Under the pieces are notes generated by a model. That model ran no database searches. It was not told where the DNA came from and saw only the letters and a list, made by a program, of their open reading frames with translations. Source: Planctomycetota bacterium (GTDB taxonomy: Bacteria > Planctomycetota > Planctomycetia > Planctomycetales > Planctomycetaceae). From it: a DNA stretch of 6,106 nucleotides. The stretch lies in NCBI GenBank assembly GCA_013151585.1, contig JAADHY010000160.1:1-6106 (forward strand), in the 5' to 3' direction. This document shows positions 5,998 to 6,106 of this stretch, in pieces. Position 1 is the first letter of the stretch, and every line of letters starts with the position of its first letter. Position numbers and translations under genes: made by a program.

Positions 5998-6106
5998 ATG
6001 TTCGTCAAGGAACGCGTCCGGATGAACGCCAAACAGTCTCGGGACGCGCAACGAGTCCTGGATAGTCTCGATCGTTGGGACGCTCGATTTCGAGGCTACG
6101 TCGTTG
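5998..6106 (+). CDS. Unidentified protein, N-terminal 36 residues only (cut by window end)
   Basis: I do not recognise this gene. From the ATG at 5998 the frame stays open to the window edge, giving 36 full codons. The product begins MFVKERVRMNAKQSRDAQRV and continues with LDSLDRWDARFRGYVV. It is strongly charged (many Arg, Asp and Lys), has no signal peptide or membrane segment, and looks helical at the start. A good Shine-Dalgarno lies 7 nt upstream. The preceding intergenic region with a terminator suggests a new transcription unit. Too little is visible to assign a family. A chance open frame of this length is possible, so the call rests mainly on the ribosome binding site. Confidence 0.5.
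   Translation, partial: MFVKERVRMNAKQSRDAQRVLDSLDRWDARFRGYVV

Noticed and set aside
5873..6025. A small cysteine-containing frame (starting MSCPGC, with more Cys later)
   Set aside because: The CxxC pattern suggested a zinc-ribbon peptide, but the spacing of the other cysteines is irregular and there is no properly spaced ribosome binding site. The frame also overlaps the better supported start at 5998.
1..6106. A novel defence, mobile or biosynthetic system
   Set aside because: The window holds housekeeping genes with intact family motifs and separate promoters. No repeats array, integrase, transposase, toxin-antitoxin pair or clustered unknown genes were found.

Overview
This is an ordinary-looking stretch of a bacterial chromosome with moderately high GC. 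It carries three complete genes and two genes cut by the window edges. I see no mobile element, CRISPR array, tRNA or rRNA. The best guess for the source is a planctomycete (Pirellulales-like). The RecG, ProRS and divergent Nramp-like sequences resemble planctomycete versions as I remember them, and the genes are loosely packed with separate promoters. This is inference only; no search was possible.

Layout from left to right: (1) the C-terminal 195 residues of the RecG helicase, plus strand, ending at 588. (2) A convergent minus-strand gene at 639-1943 for an 11-TM protein with the Nramp fold, in which both metal-binding signatures (DPGN in TM1, MPH in TM6) are replaced. (3) A divergent intergenic region of 328 bp with a recognisable promoter on each strand. 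(4) proS, bacterial-type prolyl-tRNA synthetase with its editing domain, starting at a GTG (2272) behind a strong Shine-Dalgarno. (5) A 286-bp gap with a possible promoter and a perfect 8-bp hairpin. (6) gltA, hexameric-type (type II) citrate synthase, at 4328-5599, closed by a strong intrinsic terminator at 5638-5676. (7) About 320 bp without a convincing gene. (8) The first 36 codons of an unrecognised gene, from 5998 and running off the right edge.

The genes do not form an evident pathway. DNA repair (RecG), transport (Nramp-like), translation (ProRS) and the TCA cycle (GltA) sit side by side, each apparently its own transcription unit. I did not find an undescribed multi-gene system. The item most worth a second look is the Nramp-fold protein without the canonical metal site. 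The hairpin in the gltA leader comes next.
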